From: Paenisporosarcina sp. FSL H8-0542
Lineage (GTDB): Bacteria > Bacillota > Bacilli > Bacillales_A > Planococcaceae
Assembly (NCBI RefSeq): GCF_038632915.1
Contig: NZ_CP152050.1
Location: forward strand, 2,015,001-2,079,000
Direction: 5' to 3'
Length of the DNA stretch: 64,000 nt
Part shown: positions 28,119 to 37,354 of the stretch, one piece after another
Position numbering within the stretch: the first letter of the stretch is position 1
How the letters are laid out: each line of letters begins with the position of its first letter
Position numbers and translations under genes: made by a program
The notes under the pieces: generated by a model
What the model was told of the DNA's origin: nothing
What the model saw: the letters and a program-made list of their open reading frames with translations, nothing else
Databases searched by the model: none

Positions 28119-29174
28119 TTATTTTCGATTGGCATATGTATGAGTATCTATTCCTCGGAGAGTGAGATAGTGATATAAATCACCTGATATGATTAAAGGA
28201 GATTGTTGTAACTCCTGAATAGATTCAGCCCCAAGAGAAACCATCAACATCGTTAAATCTTCATTCATGTGCTTAATTTCTTGAATGGTTGCTTCTTCCC
28301 CATCCTCAACCAACTTCTTTAATAAGACGCCGGCAAGGCCAACCGAAGAAGCTCCCAGTGCTAAACACTTCACGACATCGAGAGCGTGCTGGACACCTCC
28401 CGATGCAATCACGGGTAGCATTGAGGACGTTACTGAAGAGGTTTCTATCAAAGCAGCAGCAGTAGGAATACCCCATTCATTGAAATAGGACAGTTTCCTT
28501 TGTCTACGCTCATTTTCAATTGCCGCAAAGTTCGTTCCGCCAAATCCACCTACATCAATGGCAGCTACATTAATTTCCTGAAGTTTAATCGCAGTTTCCT
28601 TTGAAATGCCAAAACCAGTTTCTTTAACAATTACCGGCACTGTCAATTCATTTACAATTGATTCAATCCTGGATAAAGCTCCTTTGAAATCTCGATCCCC
28701 TTCAGGCATTGTCAATTCCTGGATAACATTCAAATGAATCTGTATTGCATTGGCCTCCAACATATCGACTGCTCGTTTTGCTTGGTCAACTGTAGCCTCA
28801 CTACCCAAATTGGCAAGTATCACACCATTCGGATTCTCTTTTCTCACAGTCGAGTATGTAGCTATTTCTTCGGGATTTTTAAGCGCCGCCATTTGAGATC
28901 CAACAGCCATGGGAATATTCATTTCTTTGGAGATACGGGATAGTTGGCTATTTAACTCAGCCGTTTTAGCTCCTCCGCCACCGGTCATTGCATTAATAAA
29001 AAAAGGCGAACCAAAAACAAGTTCGCCCAGTTGAGTCTGCAATGACACACTGTCCCAATTACTGTCAGGCAGTGCTTGATGAACAAAACGAACATCATCT
29101 AACCATGTCTCTCTTGATTGTCCTGTAGACAACGCATGCTTTATATGGTCCAATTTTCGTTCAGCTCTAGTCAT
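28119..29174 (-). CDS. fni: Isopentenyl-diphosphate delta-isomerase, type II
   Basis: FMN/NADPH-dependent isomerase interconverting IPP and DMAPP, 351 residues. The N-terminal [29 protein letters not shown] and the FMN-phosphate region [21 protein letters not shown] are typical of the type II (Fni) family, distinct from the Nudix type I enzyme. Products supply HepS/HepT. It starts 12 bases after the S1-domain gene. Confidence 0.95.
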   Translation of the reverse strand: MTRAERKLDHIKHALSTGQSRETWLDDVRFVHQALPDSNWDSVSLQTQLGELVFGSPFFINAMTGGGGAKTAELNSQLSRISKEMNIPMAVGSQMAALKNPEEIATYSTVRKENPNGVILANLGSEATVDQAKRAVDMLEANAIQIHLNVIQELTMPEGDRDFKGALSRIESIVNELTVPVIVKETGFGISKETAIKLQEINVAAIDVGGFGGTNFAAIENERRQRKLSYFNEWGIPTAAALIETSSVTSSMLPVIASGGVQHALDVVKCLALGASSVGLAGVLLKKLVEDGEEATIQEIKHMNEDLTMLMVSLGAESIQELQQSPLIISGDLYHYLTLRGIDTHTYANRK

Positions 29175-29186
29175 AAGATTACTCCG

Positions 29187-30326
29187 TTATTTAAAGTTTT
29201 TTAATTTATCACCAATAACATCACTGATCGAGAAACCTTTTGCTTCTTCAGGCATTTCATAATCAGTGCCTGAATAACCATCTTCCTTCTCCAACAAATC
29301 TTTAATGCTTAGTGACAATCGTTTATCTTGTTTGTTTACGTCCAATACTTTCACTTGCACTTCTTGGCCCTCTTTTAACACTTCATGAGGAGTGCCGATA
29401 TGTGAATGGGCAATTTGAGAAATATGAACCAATCCTTCTATTCCAGGGAATACTTCAATAAAAGCACCATATGAAACTAGTCTTTTTACAGTCCCTGTAT
29501 GAACAGACCCTCTTGGCGCCTTATCTTCGATGCCTTCCCAAGGTCCAGGAAGTGTATCTTTAATGGATAAAGAAATGCGCTCACTGTCCCGGTCAACAGA
29601 AAGAACTTTGACTTTTACTTCCTGGCCTTCCTGGATAACGTCAGAAACTTGCTCAACATGTTCATGGGATAATTGTGAAATATGAACAAGTCCATCGACA
29701 CCACCAAGATCAACAAACGCTCCAAAAGCAGCAATTCTTTGAACGGTACCAGTTAGCTCATCACCTGGATGAATATGATCGAGTACACTTTTTTTATTCG
29801 ATTGTTTTTGTTCTTCCACCACTGCACGATGGGATAAAATCAAACGATTTTTTTCTTTTTCCATTTCAACGATCTTGAATGTCAGCACTTTGCCTTTGTA
29901 ATCGTCAAATGATTCCACAAAGTGATCTTCGACCAGTGAAGCGGGAACAAATCCACGTAATCCAAGATCAACAACTAGTCCACCTTTTACTACGTCTTTT
30001 ACTTCAGCTTCGATAATTTCCCCACTGACGAATTTTTGTTCCAAAGAATCCCAAGCTTCAGCAGCATCAACTTTACGTTTTGATAACACAAAATTGTCAT
30101 CTTCTACTTTTGTAATAATTAGTTGCAATTCATCTCCAATTGAAACGACGTCAGAAGCTTTTTCAATGTGCAAGCTTGACAGTTCACTAATCGGGATTAT
30201 TCCATCAAACGGTGCACCCTCAATTGTGACAGTTACTGCCTTTTCTTCAACTTGGGCAACCGTACCTTTCACAAAACTTCCTTCACGGAAATCCTGGTTT
30301 TCCTGCAAGTTCATTTCCTCAGACAT
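29187..30326 (-). CDS. ypfD: Four-domain S1 RNA-binding protein (30S ribosomal protein S1 homologue, YpfD)
   Basis: 379 residues carrying four S1 OB-fold domains at roughly 17-85, 102-167, 188-256 and 273-342; [19 protein letters not shown] and [19 protein letters not shown] are clear examples. Low-GC Gram-positives have this shortened S1 rather than the six-domain form. The ATG at 30326 follows GAAGGAGG. The C-terminal tail is short and acidic. Role in translation initiation is less strict than in E. coli (family knowledge). Confidence 0.92.
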   Translation of the reverse strand: MSEEMNLQENQDFREGSFVKGTVAQVEEKAVTVTIEGAPFDGIIPISELSSLHIEKASDVVSIGDELQLIITKVEDDNFVLSKRKVDAAEAWDSLEQKFVSGEIIEAEVKDVVKGGLVVDLGLRGFVPASLVEDHFVESFDDYKGKVLTFKIVEMEKEKNRLILSHRAVVEEQKQSNKKSVLDHIHPGDELTGTVQRIAAFGAFVDLGGVDGLVHISQLSHEHVEQVSDVIQEGQEVKVKVLSVDRDSERISLSIKDTLPGPWEGIEDKAPRGSVHTGTVKRLVSYGAFIEVFPGIEGLVHISQIAHSHIGTPHEVLKEGQEVQVKVLDVNKQDKRLSLSIKDLLEKEDGYSGTDYEMPEEAKGFSISDVIGDKLKNFK

Positions 30327-30422
30327 ATAGCATCCTCCTTCACAACGTTCCAATCTTTATTTTATGCGAATTCTTTAATAAAAACAAAAATTTTCACTTT
30401 TTCATAACAAAAATTACATTTA

Positions 30423-31007
30423 TTATACTTTGTTTTCATCCAATAATTTTTGGATACGTTCCATGATGACTGTTGTTACTTCATCTGCAGAAGCTTTTTG
30501 ATCGCGATAAGGTTGCATGATAATGGGTTCACCGTAAACAACTTTCAAACGTTTAAATGGCTTGTAAGGACCAATGATGGCACAAGGAACTACGTCTGCC
30601 TCACCTTTCAGAGCAAAAAAACCGGCACCGGAAAACCCTTTCCCAAGCTCACCATTTTTACTGCGTGTGCCCTCCGGGAATATTCCCATCACGTCCCCGC
30701 CTTTTAAAATAGCTAAAGCCCTTCTTAATGCTTCACGGTCACTCAAACCTCGTTTGACAGGAAAAGCGTTCACTTTTGGCAATAATGGTTTCAGGATGGG
30801 CATGTTAAATAACTCTTCTTTTGCCATGAAATGTACAGGTCGTGGCGATGTAATACCGACAACAGGCGGATCAAGAGCGTCAATATGATTAGTACATATA
30901 AGAATCCCGCCCGTTTTAGGGAAATGTTCCAACCCTTTTATATCAAAACGATAAATCGGATATAAAGCCGTCCACACAAGTGATTTAGCAAATTTGTATA
31001 AGTTCAC
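30423..31007 (-). CDS. plsC: 1-acyl-sn-glycerol-3-phosphate acyltransferase
   Basis: Membrane-associated PlsC-type acyltransferase making phosphatidic acid, 194 residues. The HX4D motif appears as NHIDALDPP (about 41-49) and motif III as FPEGTRS (about 114-120). Start is GTG at 31007, directly after the cmk TAA and nine bases from GAGAGG, so it is coupled to cmk. Substrate is assigned from the family. Confidence 0.9.
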   Translation of the reverse strand: MNLYKFAKSLVWTALYPIYRFDIKGLEHFPKTGGILICTNHIDALDPPVVGITSPRPVHFMAKEELFNMPILKPLLPKVNAFPVKRGLSDREALRRALAILKGGDVMGIFPEGTRSKNGELGKGFSGAGFFALKGEADVVPCAIIGPYKPFKRLKVVYGEPIIMQPYRDQKASADEVTTVIMERIQKLLDENKV

Positions 31008-31682
31008 TTAGCTCATCCTCTCTTTAGCTAACTGAATGATCTGTTGTGCAGCTTCCTGAATGTTTAGATGTGTTGTATCCAAATAAATAGCATCTACTGC
31101 TTGTACAAGTGGAGAAGCTTCACGTTCGCTATCGAATTTGTCACGTGCTTCAATTTCTTCTTTCAACTGGTCGACATTGGATTTAATTCCACGTTGCTCA
31201 TTATCCAATTGACGTCTTTTTGCCCGTTCATCGACAGAAGCAGACATGAAGATTTTCAATTCAGCATCAACGAGTACATGAGTACCAATATCTCGTCCGT
31301 CCATCACAACGCCACCATTTTCAGCCATTTTCTGTTGGCGTTTGACCATTTCTTCTCTCAATGCTGCGTGTGCAGAAACAGCAGAAACCAAAGAAGTCAC
31401 AACATTTGATCGGATCGCATCCGAAACGTCTTCGCCATCCAGATAGACAAGTTGTCGATTATATGACGGTTTCAAATCAATTTCAGTATCAAGAAGGAGT
31501 CCTGTTAATTCTTCTTCACTTTCTAAATCTATGTGATGTTCAATTGCTTTATACGTGATTGCTCGATACATGGCTCCTGTATCAATATATGTATAACCAA
31601 GTTCTTCAGCCGCCAATTTTGCAATTGTACTTTTCCCCGCAGCAGCTGGTCCATCAATCGCAATTTGAATATTGTTTTTCAT
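31008..31682 (-). CDS. cmk: Cytidylate kinase
   Basis: Phosphorylates CMP and dCMP; 224 residues, same as B. subtilis Cmk. P-loop GPAAAGKST at 11-19, and the [15 protein letters not shown] and REASPLVQA blocks are typical. The ATG at 31682 lies eight bases after AGGAG; the GTG at 31691 is too close to it. Upstream is a 440-base gap with repeats. Confidence 0.95.
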   Translation of the reverse strand: MKNNIQIAIDGPAAAGKSTIAKLAAEELGYTYIDTGAMYRAITYKAIEHHIDLESEEELTGLLLDTEIDLKPSYNRQLVYLDGEDVSDAIRSNVVTSLVSAVSAHAALREEMVKRQQKMAENGGVVMDGRDIGTHVLVDAELKIFMSASVDERAKRRQLDNEQRGIKSNVDQLKEEIEARDKFDSEREASPLVQAVDAIYLDTTHLNIQEAAQQIIQLAKERMS

Positions 31683-31727
31683 GAAATCCACTCCTAAACT
31701 TTCTCACACATATTGTACCACATGGAT

Positions 31728-31755
31728 AAAAAAAAAAGCCCACGAGAATGAGCTT
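31728..31755 (-). terminator. Terminator-like hairpin upstream of cmk
   Basis: AAGCTCA and TGGGCTT pair over TTCTCG on the minus strand and are followed by about ten T. It lies within the first of two direct repeats (31740-31765). Confidence 0.65.
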
Positions 31756-32062
31756 TGTTGCTTGTTGACAAAAGAATATTAATCAATATAAAAGTATAAA
31801 AATTCGCATTCTTATCTCTTGACTCTATCGAAATATATTATGGTCGGCTATTTCTTTCGCTTTCCGCGGACGAAACGCTAGCCTCCTCGTCTCAGCTGTC
31901 TATGACAGCTGACCCTGTGGGGTCTAGCTTGTTTCGTTTTTCCGCAGGAGTCTTCAGAAATAGCCGAACATGTTACTACTAAAATAATATGAAGAGATAC
32001 GCAAACAGAAGCGAAATCTGTTGGAGTCTGAAAAGACCACGGGAGTATGCTTTGTTGCTTGT
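31740..32062. repeat. Imperfect direct repeats flanking the 31.85 kb element
   Basis: CCACGAGAATGAGC... at 31740-31765 and CCACGGGAGTATGC... at 32037-32062 agree at 22 of 26 positions, both ending TTTGTTGCTTGT. They bracket the palindromic element at 31845-31966. The gap 31683-32122 otherwise holds no gene. Confidence 0.6.
31845..31966. repeat. Long palindromic intergenic element (TCCGCGGAAAG family)
   Basis: CGGCTATTTCT and AGAAATAGCCG are perfect ends. Inside, ACGAAAC-CTAG pairs with CTAG-GTTTCGT and CAGCTGTC/GACAGCTG forms the apex hairpin. The core CTTTCCGCGGACGAAACG is the inverse of the GGAGGCT...TCCGCGGAAAG block at 12.5 and 17.6 kb. Similar sequences are common between genes in Bacillales (recollection, not searched). 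Confidence 0.75.
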
Positions 32063-32122
32063 ATATTAAAAATCTGCGAAAGGATTTCTAATCAATCTCT
32101 CACGAGGGATTTCACATAATGA

Positions 32123-33412
32123 TTAATATAATATCTCGGATTTTAACACTTCATGTGTCTCCGTATCAATCAATATGCGGAATGTGTGACTTTGTGTATC
32201 TGTGTCTTTTAGAAGGATTAATTCATAGCAAAGTCTTTGTTGAAGTGTTTCATTTTCCGTATAGGCCAGTCGTTCTTTTTCAATTGTCACCTGTTCAGTG
32301 AAATAATCATCCCATTTTATCGGAATTTGTTTTTGGTCAGGCAACGTTTCCTTTTGAATATATTCCATCGTGTTCACACCAAGAATTTCACCATCATCTT
32401 TCGCCAATTTCATTTGAATGGCATCAGCATAAATCCGAGCTTTATTTGTTGGATTCAACCTTACAAAAACAACATGCCAGACGAGATGATTTTCACGTGT
32501 TTCCACTAGTTCAACATCATCAAATCCAAATGACTTGACAGCTCTCTCAGCTTTTTCTTTGATTTGTTCTGGAGGAATGCGATCTTTTCCAATTGGACGT
32601 TCAATTAACACAGATAATAAATGTCCACCTTTTTTGGTGTAATCCGTGTAACCAGTTCGAATCCCTTCGTTAAATTGAATATGATAGAAAGGATATGCAG
32701 CTCCTTTTTTACTCGACGTGGTCACTAATTTTGCATTTTTAAACTTCGGAAACATTTCTTTCATCGTTTTTTCAACATATTGCTTTGTTACTGGTTTATC
32801 CACAATAGACTTTAACTCTTTTTTCTTAAGGTCGTCTGATTCACTTGCAGTTAAAGGGAAGTCACTTTCGGAATAACCTTTTACCGTACTGGATAAAGCT
32901 GTCCATTTTTTTGAAGGCTTCTCTGCTTTGACGTCTTTTTGCCACTTTTGGAAAGATTGTTGACTTGCTAGCAATTCCGTTGAGGCATTTTGCCATTCGT
33001 AGGAAAACTCATCCAAATTTTTTGCTACATTATTTGTCACTTTTAACCATTGCTCTTCAGGTACTTTATCCTCACTTCTTAGTTTTGCATAATCACCGAG
33101 GCGTCCGAGGTAATTCATCCATTCATTTGAAAAATCCCTATCGAGTGGTAGTGAAGCAATGTCGTCTTTTATTTCGGAAGATAGTCTCCAGATATCTTCA
33201 AGTGGTTCTGCTTGTGCGGCTTTGTCACTGAAGACGGTTGCACTTTGAATAGATTTTTGCAGCTCACTCATTTTTTCTGAAGCATCCGTCATTCGACTTG
33301 TATATTGATTCCGAAGGTTATTTTGCAAATCTTGTTCGTTTTGTTTGGAGTTATATAAAAATACACCCATAACAATCAAGGCAAGAGCTAATATACTTGA
33401 TAAAATCTTCAT
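32123..33412 (-). CDS. ypeB: Germination protein YpeB
   Basis: Partner of SleB in the spore, 429 residues. One N-terminal transmembrane anchor (about 3-20), a long helical region, and C-terminal PepSY-like domains (FNEGIRTGYTDYTKKGGHL; GEILGVNTMEYIQ). The ATG at 33412 follows AGGAGG six bases on; this ribosome binding site overlaps the sleB stop, so the pair is coupled. YpeB protects and localises SleB in B. subtilis. Truncation or frameshift is not seen. Confidence 0.92.
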   Translation of the reverse strand: MKILSSILALALIVMGVFLYNSKQNEQDLQNNLRNQYTSRMTDASEKMSELQKSIQSATVFSDKAAQAEPLEDIWRLSSEIKDDIASLPLDRDFSNEWMNYLGRLGDYAKLRSEDKVPEEQWLKVTNNVAKNLDEFSYEWQNASTELLASQQSFQKWQKDVKAEKPSKKWTALSSTVKGYSESDFPLTASESDDLKKKELKSIVDKPVTKQYVEKTMKEMFPKFKNAKLVTTSSKKGAAYPFYHIQFNEGIRTGYTDYTKKGGHLLSVLIERPIGKDRIPPEQIKEKAERAVKSFGFDDVELVETRENHLVWHVVFVRLNPTNKARIYADAIQMKLAKDDGEILGVNTMEYIQKETLPDQKQIPIKWDDYFTEQVTIEKERLAYTENETLQQRLCYELILLKDTDTQSHTFRILIDTETHEVLKSEILY

Positions 33413-33423
33413 GTCTTTCCTCC

Positions 33424-34221
33424 TCACTCACAGAATATATGTTTTCCTATTGTTTTGATTTGCGGACGAGACCAAATCCAATCACTTGTTGCAGTGTCTG
33501 GATTGAAATAATAAAGTGCATTTTCAGTAGGATCCCAACCATTCAATGCATCTAGTACAGCTTCTTTAGCGCGTGCATTTGGAGTCAACCATATTTGACC
33601 ATCAGCAACTGCGGTAAATGCCCTAGGCTGAAAGATTACCCCACTTACAGTATTCGGAAACTTGGGATCTTCCACACGATTTAAAATTACTGCTGCAACA
33701 GCAACTTGCCCCTCGTATGGTTCTCCCCGTGATTCACCATAAACAGCATTGGCCATAAGCTGTAAATCTTGTTCAGAATATTTAGCTGGTAATTGTACCT
33801 GCTCAGGTTTTTTAGCTCCTTGATTCGTCCCTTTCTTAACCTGTTGTTCTAAAGGAATATTGCCGTAGTGAGTAAATTGATTTCCTTTATTTATTTGATC
33901 TTTTACATACTTTTTATGATAGGTGGACTCTTTTGCTAGCCTCGATTTGGTTTTTTGCCCTGCCACACCGTCAACTGGCAAGCCAAACTTCTCTTGAAAA
34001 TTACGTAGTGCCCAGTAAGTACCGTAGCCGAATTTTCCGTCTATCTTATTTTTGTAGAAACCGATATATTGTAATCGTGCTTGCAATTCTAATACATCAT
34101 CTCCGTAAGCACCCATTTCAATCACTTGATCCGAAAAGGCTTCTGATTGCTGGGGTGCGCTGACCGATAATGTCAGCATACATAAAGTGATAAACCAAAT
34201 TAACCATTTGTTTTTTCGCAT
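33424..34221 (-). CDS. sleB: Spore cortex-lytic enzyme SleB
   Basis: Lytic transglycosylase that degrades cortex peptidoglycan in germination, 265 residues. Signal peptide ending near SEA (about residue 29), a peptidoglycan-binding domain at about 34-95 (DDVLELQARLQYIGF...AGQKTKSRL), and a C-terminal hydrolase_2 domain (about 150-265) with AVYGESRGEPYEGQVA carrying the catalytic glutamate. ATG at 34221 is seven bases after AAGGAG. Confidence 0.96.
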   Translation of the reverse strand: MRKNKWLIWFITLCMLTLSVSAPQQSEAFSDQVIEMGAYGDDVLELQARLQYIGFYKNKIDGKFGYGTYWALRNFQEKFGLPVDGVAGQKTKSRLAKESTYHKKYVKDQINKGNQFTHYGNIPLEQQVKKGTNQGAKKPEQVQLPAKYSEQDLQLMANAVYGESRGEPYEGQVAVAAVILNRVEDPKFPNTVSGVIFQPRAFTAVADGQIWLTPNARAKEAVLDALNGWDPTENALYYFNPDTATSDWIWSRPQIKTIGKHIFCE

Positions 34222-34239
34222 ACACATTCTCCTTTTTCT

Positions 34240-34269
34240 TAGAATGAGGAATCATGCGTTTTTTATACA
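34240..34269 (-). promoter_or_regulatory. Sigma-G-type promoter for sleB-ypeB
   Basis: Minus strand: TGTATA (34264-34269), 17 bases, then CATTCTA (34240-34246), matching the forespore pattern (GNATR / CATNNTA). sleB is sigma-G-dependent in B. subtilis. Predicted leader is very short, about a dozen bases. Confidence 0.6.
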
Positions 34270-34298
34270 AAAAAAAACCAATTTATTAAAATTGGTTT
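34269..34298 (-). terminator. Terminator after prsW
   Basis: AAACCAATTTT and AAATTGGTTT pair over a short loop, followed on the minus strand by about ten T. Confidence 0.8.
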
Positions 34299-34984
34299 CA
34301 CAAACTTTCACTTATATCTTCTTGTTTATTAAAATGTTGAACCGTTAATAAATGCGCTTTTTTTACTTTTGCTAAACATAACCACCATAAAAACAACATG
34401 AACGGAATCATGAAATACATGGAAATCGATTTAATTGATAGTATCCCGTTATAGACCATATGCAAGCACAAAGGTGCCAGCAAAGCGATAAACAAAAGAG
34501 GCTTGGAAGATTCACTTAAAGCAAATTTTGCACGTCCCAGATAATATCCCATTACCACTCCAAAAATAGCATGACTTGAAACCGGCAATAACGCTCGCAA
34601 AAAAGCGGTATCCAATCCGAAAGTAAATATGTAAAGAATATTTTCAACCGTAGCAAAACCAAGTGATACACTAGCACCGTATAATATCCCGTCATACGGG
34701 TCATCAAATTCAACGTGCTGATAAATGGCCATAACCAAAACGAGCCACTTAAAAAACTCCTCTAATAAACTGGTGAATAATACGTTACGTATAAACATTG
34801 ATTGAAAAATATGTTCAACTTCAAACACATGTTGTATGAAGAGAATAGGAAACGTTAAAATAGCACCATAGATAAATGTATGAAACAATGTACGAGAAGG
34901 CTCTGATGAAATTTGGTTACGTAAATAAAAATAACTGAATAACGCAAGCCCTGGAGCGATTGCGACAGATAATAATAGTATCAA
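34298..34984 (-). CDS. prsW: Intramembrane protease PrsW
   Basis: Multi-pass membrane protease, 228 residues with about seven hydrophobic segments. The family motif EEFFKW is in LLEEFFKWLVLV near residue 78, with TVENILY and SSHAIFGVVMGYY following. In B. subtilis PrsW makes the first cut in anti-sigma factor RsiW; a SigX/RsiX pair is encoded at 43.7-45.5 kb, but no target can be assigned here. Start is TTG at 34984 after GGGAGG. Confidence 0.88.
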   Translation of the reverse strand: MILLLSVAIAPGLALFSYFYLRNQISSEPSRTLFHTFIYGAILTFPILFIQHVFEVEHIFQSMFIRNVLFTSLLEEFFKWLVLVMAIYQHVEFDDPYDGILYGASVSLGFATVENILYIFTFGLDTAFLRALLPVSSHAIFGVVMGYYLGRAKFALSESSKPLLFIALLAPLCLHMVYNGILSIKSISMYFMIPFMLFLWWLCLAKVKKAHLLTVQHFNKQEDISESL

Positions 34985-35061
34985 GTTGCTCTCGCCTCCC
35001 TTTTATTGGTTTAATTATATCATTCTTATGTCAGTTGTTGGATGGATGGAGGTAGTAAGAA

Positions 35062-36033
35062 ATGAAAAAAATAGTTGTTATTCATACTGGTGGAACGATT
35101 TCCATGCATGTTCAAGATGAATCTGGGGCGGTAGTTCCTGGCGATTCCAATCCGTTAACTGCTGAAATCGATAAATTGAAGGAATATGCCGATATTCATG
35201 AAATTGAAGCATTTAATTACCCATCACCACATATGACCCCGACAGAAATGTTAAAACTGAAACAAATTATTGATCTGCAATCGACAGAAAATCATGTAGA
35301 TGGCTTCGTCATTACACATGGGACAGATACTCTGGAAGAAACAGCTTATTTTCTGGATCTCACTGTAAAAAGCAATATTCCGATTATCTTGACAGGTGCC
35401 ATGCGTTCTTCAAATGAAATTGGTGCAGATGGCGTTTATAATCTGTTATCAGCAGTACGGGTAGCGATTACTGCAGACGCAAATGGCAAAGGAGTTCTGG
35501 TTGTTATGAATGATGAAATCCATACAGCCCAGAACGTAACAAAAACATCAACAAGTAACGTATCAACATTCCAAAGTCCTCAATATGGACCAATCGGACT
35601 CATTTCAAAAACGACTATTCATTTTCATCATACACCCAACTCGCGTAAATCATTTGAAGTGGATGACGTGTCACCTAAAGTAGCATTACTTAAAATCTAT
35701 GCTGGCATGGATGCAGACTTGCTGATGCATGTTGCAAATTCGGGCTATAGCGGAGTTGTTTTGGAAGGATTGGGGCAAGGAAACGTTCCGCCTGCAATTA
35801 TACCCGCTATTAAACAACTTATTCTGCAAAAGATTCCCGTTGTTTTGGTTTCCAGATGTTACAACGGCATTGCGCAGCCCGTGTATGGTTATGTAGGTGG
35901 AGGGAAAATGCTAGAAGAAATGGGCGTGTTATTTGCACATGGACTCAGTGGTCAGAAAGCACGAATTAAACTGTTGATAGCGCTATCTGATGCTCGATGC
36001 TCACAATCCCTTCACACCATTTTTGAATATTAA
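35062..36033 (+). CDS. ansA: L-asparaginase, type I
   Basis: Hydrolyses asparagine to aspartate and ammonia; 323 residues, cytoplasmic (no signal peptide). Both catalytic threonine motifs are visible: HTGGTIS at 8-14 and ITHGTDTLEE near 84-93. The ATG follows GGAGG. It is one of four plus-strand genes and converges on ypdA with a shared terminator. Confidence 0.94.
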   Translation: MKKIVVIHTGGTISMHVQDESGAVVPGDSNPLTAEIDKLKEYADIHEIEAFNYPSPHMTPTEMLKLKQIIDLQSTENHVDGFVITHGTDTLEETAYFLDLTVKSNIPIILTGAMRSSNEIGADGVYNLLSAVRVAITADANGKGVLVVMNDEIHTAQNVTKTSTSNVSTFQSPQYGPIGLISKTTIHFHHTPNSRKSFEVDDVSPKVALLKIYAGMDADLLMHVANSGYSGVVLEGLGQGNVPPAIIPAIKQLILQKIPVVLVSRCYNGIAQPVYGYVGGGKMLEEMGVLFAHGLSGQKARIKLLIALSDARCSQSLHTIFEY

Positions 36034-36065
36034 TTTTCCTTTTGAACACTTTTGATTCTACATAA

Positions 36066-36098
36066 GAAAAAGCTGCTGACCACTCAGCAGCTTCTTTT
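36066..36098. terminator. Bidirectional terminator between ansA and ypdA
   Basis: AAGCTGCTGA and TCAGCAGCTT pair over CCAC, with A and T tracts on either side. It overlaps the end of ypdA. Confidence 0.88.
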
Positions 36099-37055
36099 TG
36101 ATTTGATCGCGTCCGCAATTAACTCGCCGTGAAAGCGACCATTTTCAATGAAAATTTCATTTGCATTATTTCCTGCCGCTAAAACACCAGCAATATACAA
36201 GTTTTCAATATTGGACTCCATCGTCAATTCATTTAACAATGGTCTGCCTGAAGCTTCGTCAATATGCACACCCATTTGGCGCAGGAAGTCATGATCCGGA
36301 TGATACCCAATCATAGCAAAAACGAAATCATTTTTAAGGGTGATGACTTGATCTGGTTTGCGTATCCGTACTTCTTCTTGTCCAATTTCTTCAACGTGTG
36401 AATCAAATAGCATGGTGATTTCACCACTGCGAACCAAGCCATCAAATTCAGGCAGTATCCACGGTTTCACGCTACTTGAATAAGTACTACCCCTATATAC
36501 GACAGTTACTCTGGCCCCTGCTTTATTTAACTCTAAAGCTGCATCAATACTCGAATTTTTACCCCCTATAACCACTACATCGGTATCAAAATAAGGATGA
36601 CCTTCCTTGAAGTAATGACTTACTTTCGGTAACTCTTCTCCTGGTATACCAAGAAAATTCGGGTGGTCATAATATCCGGTTGCAATCACTACATGTTCAG
36701 TTTTATAGGTAGATTTTGTTGTATATACTTCAAACATATTTTTGATTTTCTCAACACGTTGAACCGTTTCGAATTTGCGGACGTGTAATTTTTTCATTTT
36801 TACCACTTCGCGGTAATAAACAAGTGCCTGATTTCGTTTTGGTTTACGCCCTTCAATAATGAACGGTACATCCCCGATTGACAGTTTTTCACTTGTACTA
36901 AAAAAAGTTTGATGAGTAGGGTACTTATAAATCGCTTCCACGACATTCCCTTTTTCAATTATGACGGGTGAAAGCCCGATATTTTGTAAAGATATTGCAG
37001 CTGCGAGACCACAAGGACCCCCACCTACAATGATTGCATCTACTTTCTCCATCAT
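36084..37055 (-). CDS. ypdA: Bacillithiol disulfide reductase (Bdr/YpdA)
   Basis: FAD- and NADPH-dependent reductase of oxidised bacillithiol, 323 residues. FAD motif GGGPCG near 11-16 includes the single conserved cysteine used by this family; the NADPH motif is GGKNSS near 165-170, and a C-terminal FAD block IAGVLAAGNNANEIFIENG follows. Not a thioredoxin reductase: the CxxC is missing. Fits with bshA in the same window. Confidence 0.92.
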   Translation of the reverse strand: MMEKVDAIIVGGGPCGLAAAISLQNIGLSPVIIEKGNVVEAIYKYPTHQTFFSTSEKLSIGDVPFIIEGRKPKRNQALVYYREVVKMKKLHVRKFETVQRVEKIKNMFEVYTTKSTYKTEHVVIATGYYDHPNFLGIPGEELPKVSHYFKEGHPYFDTDVVVIGGKNSSIDAALELNKAGARVTVVYRGSTYSSSVKPWILPEFDGLVRSGEITMLFDSHVEEIGQEEVRIRKPDQVITLKNDFVFAMIGYHPDHDFLRQMGVHIDEASGRPLLNELTMESNIENLYIAGVLAAGNNANEIFIENGRFHGELIADAIKSKRSC

Positions 37056-37079
37056 TTTACACTTCCTCTATATTAAAAA

Positions 37080-37354
37080 TCTCCTATCTAATGATTGGAG
37101 AACTAACAGTACAATACAACTAATTGGCATACGTTTTTTCTTCAACCCAATAATCCCATTCACTCATGCTTGGTCCGAGAATATTTTGATCCATTCAACA
37201 AGTTCTGCACTGAGCGCTCATCAAAATATAGAAATGCCTGCAAAATATCCTGTTGAATTTGTGAAATTCAATTTTCAGCATGCTGATTAAACGGTCTGGA
37301 AGATTCTTTTTTTAACAATTATTGTAAACATCGTGTATGTGCTGCTAGAACATT
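37080..37354. other. Gene-free stretch between ypdA and the phosphoesterase gene
   Basis: On the minus strand short open segments end in WDYWVEEKTYAN and SKYSRTKHE in different frames, but none has a ribosome binding site or recognisable homology. In B. subtilis gudB lies upstream of ypdA; nothing here resembles it. No strong hairpin is seen. Confidence 0.4.

Noticed and set aside
31068-31409. Plus-strand ORF of 113 codons opposite cmk
   Set aside because: Antisense shadow of cmk; no start signal or family match.
36961-37290. Plus-strand ORF of 109 codons partly outside ypdA
   Set aside because: Mostly the shadow of ypdA; the part in the gap has no ribosome binding site, no family resemblance and biased composition.
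37130-37290. Minus-strand fragments (ending WDYWVEEKTYAN and SKYSRTKHE) that could be a broken gene
   Set aside because: Frames are short and unrecognised, and I could not join them into a known protein such as GudB.
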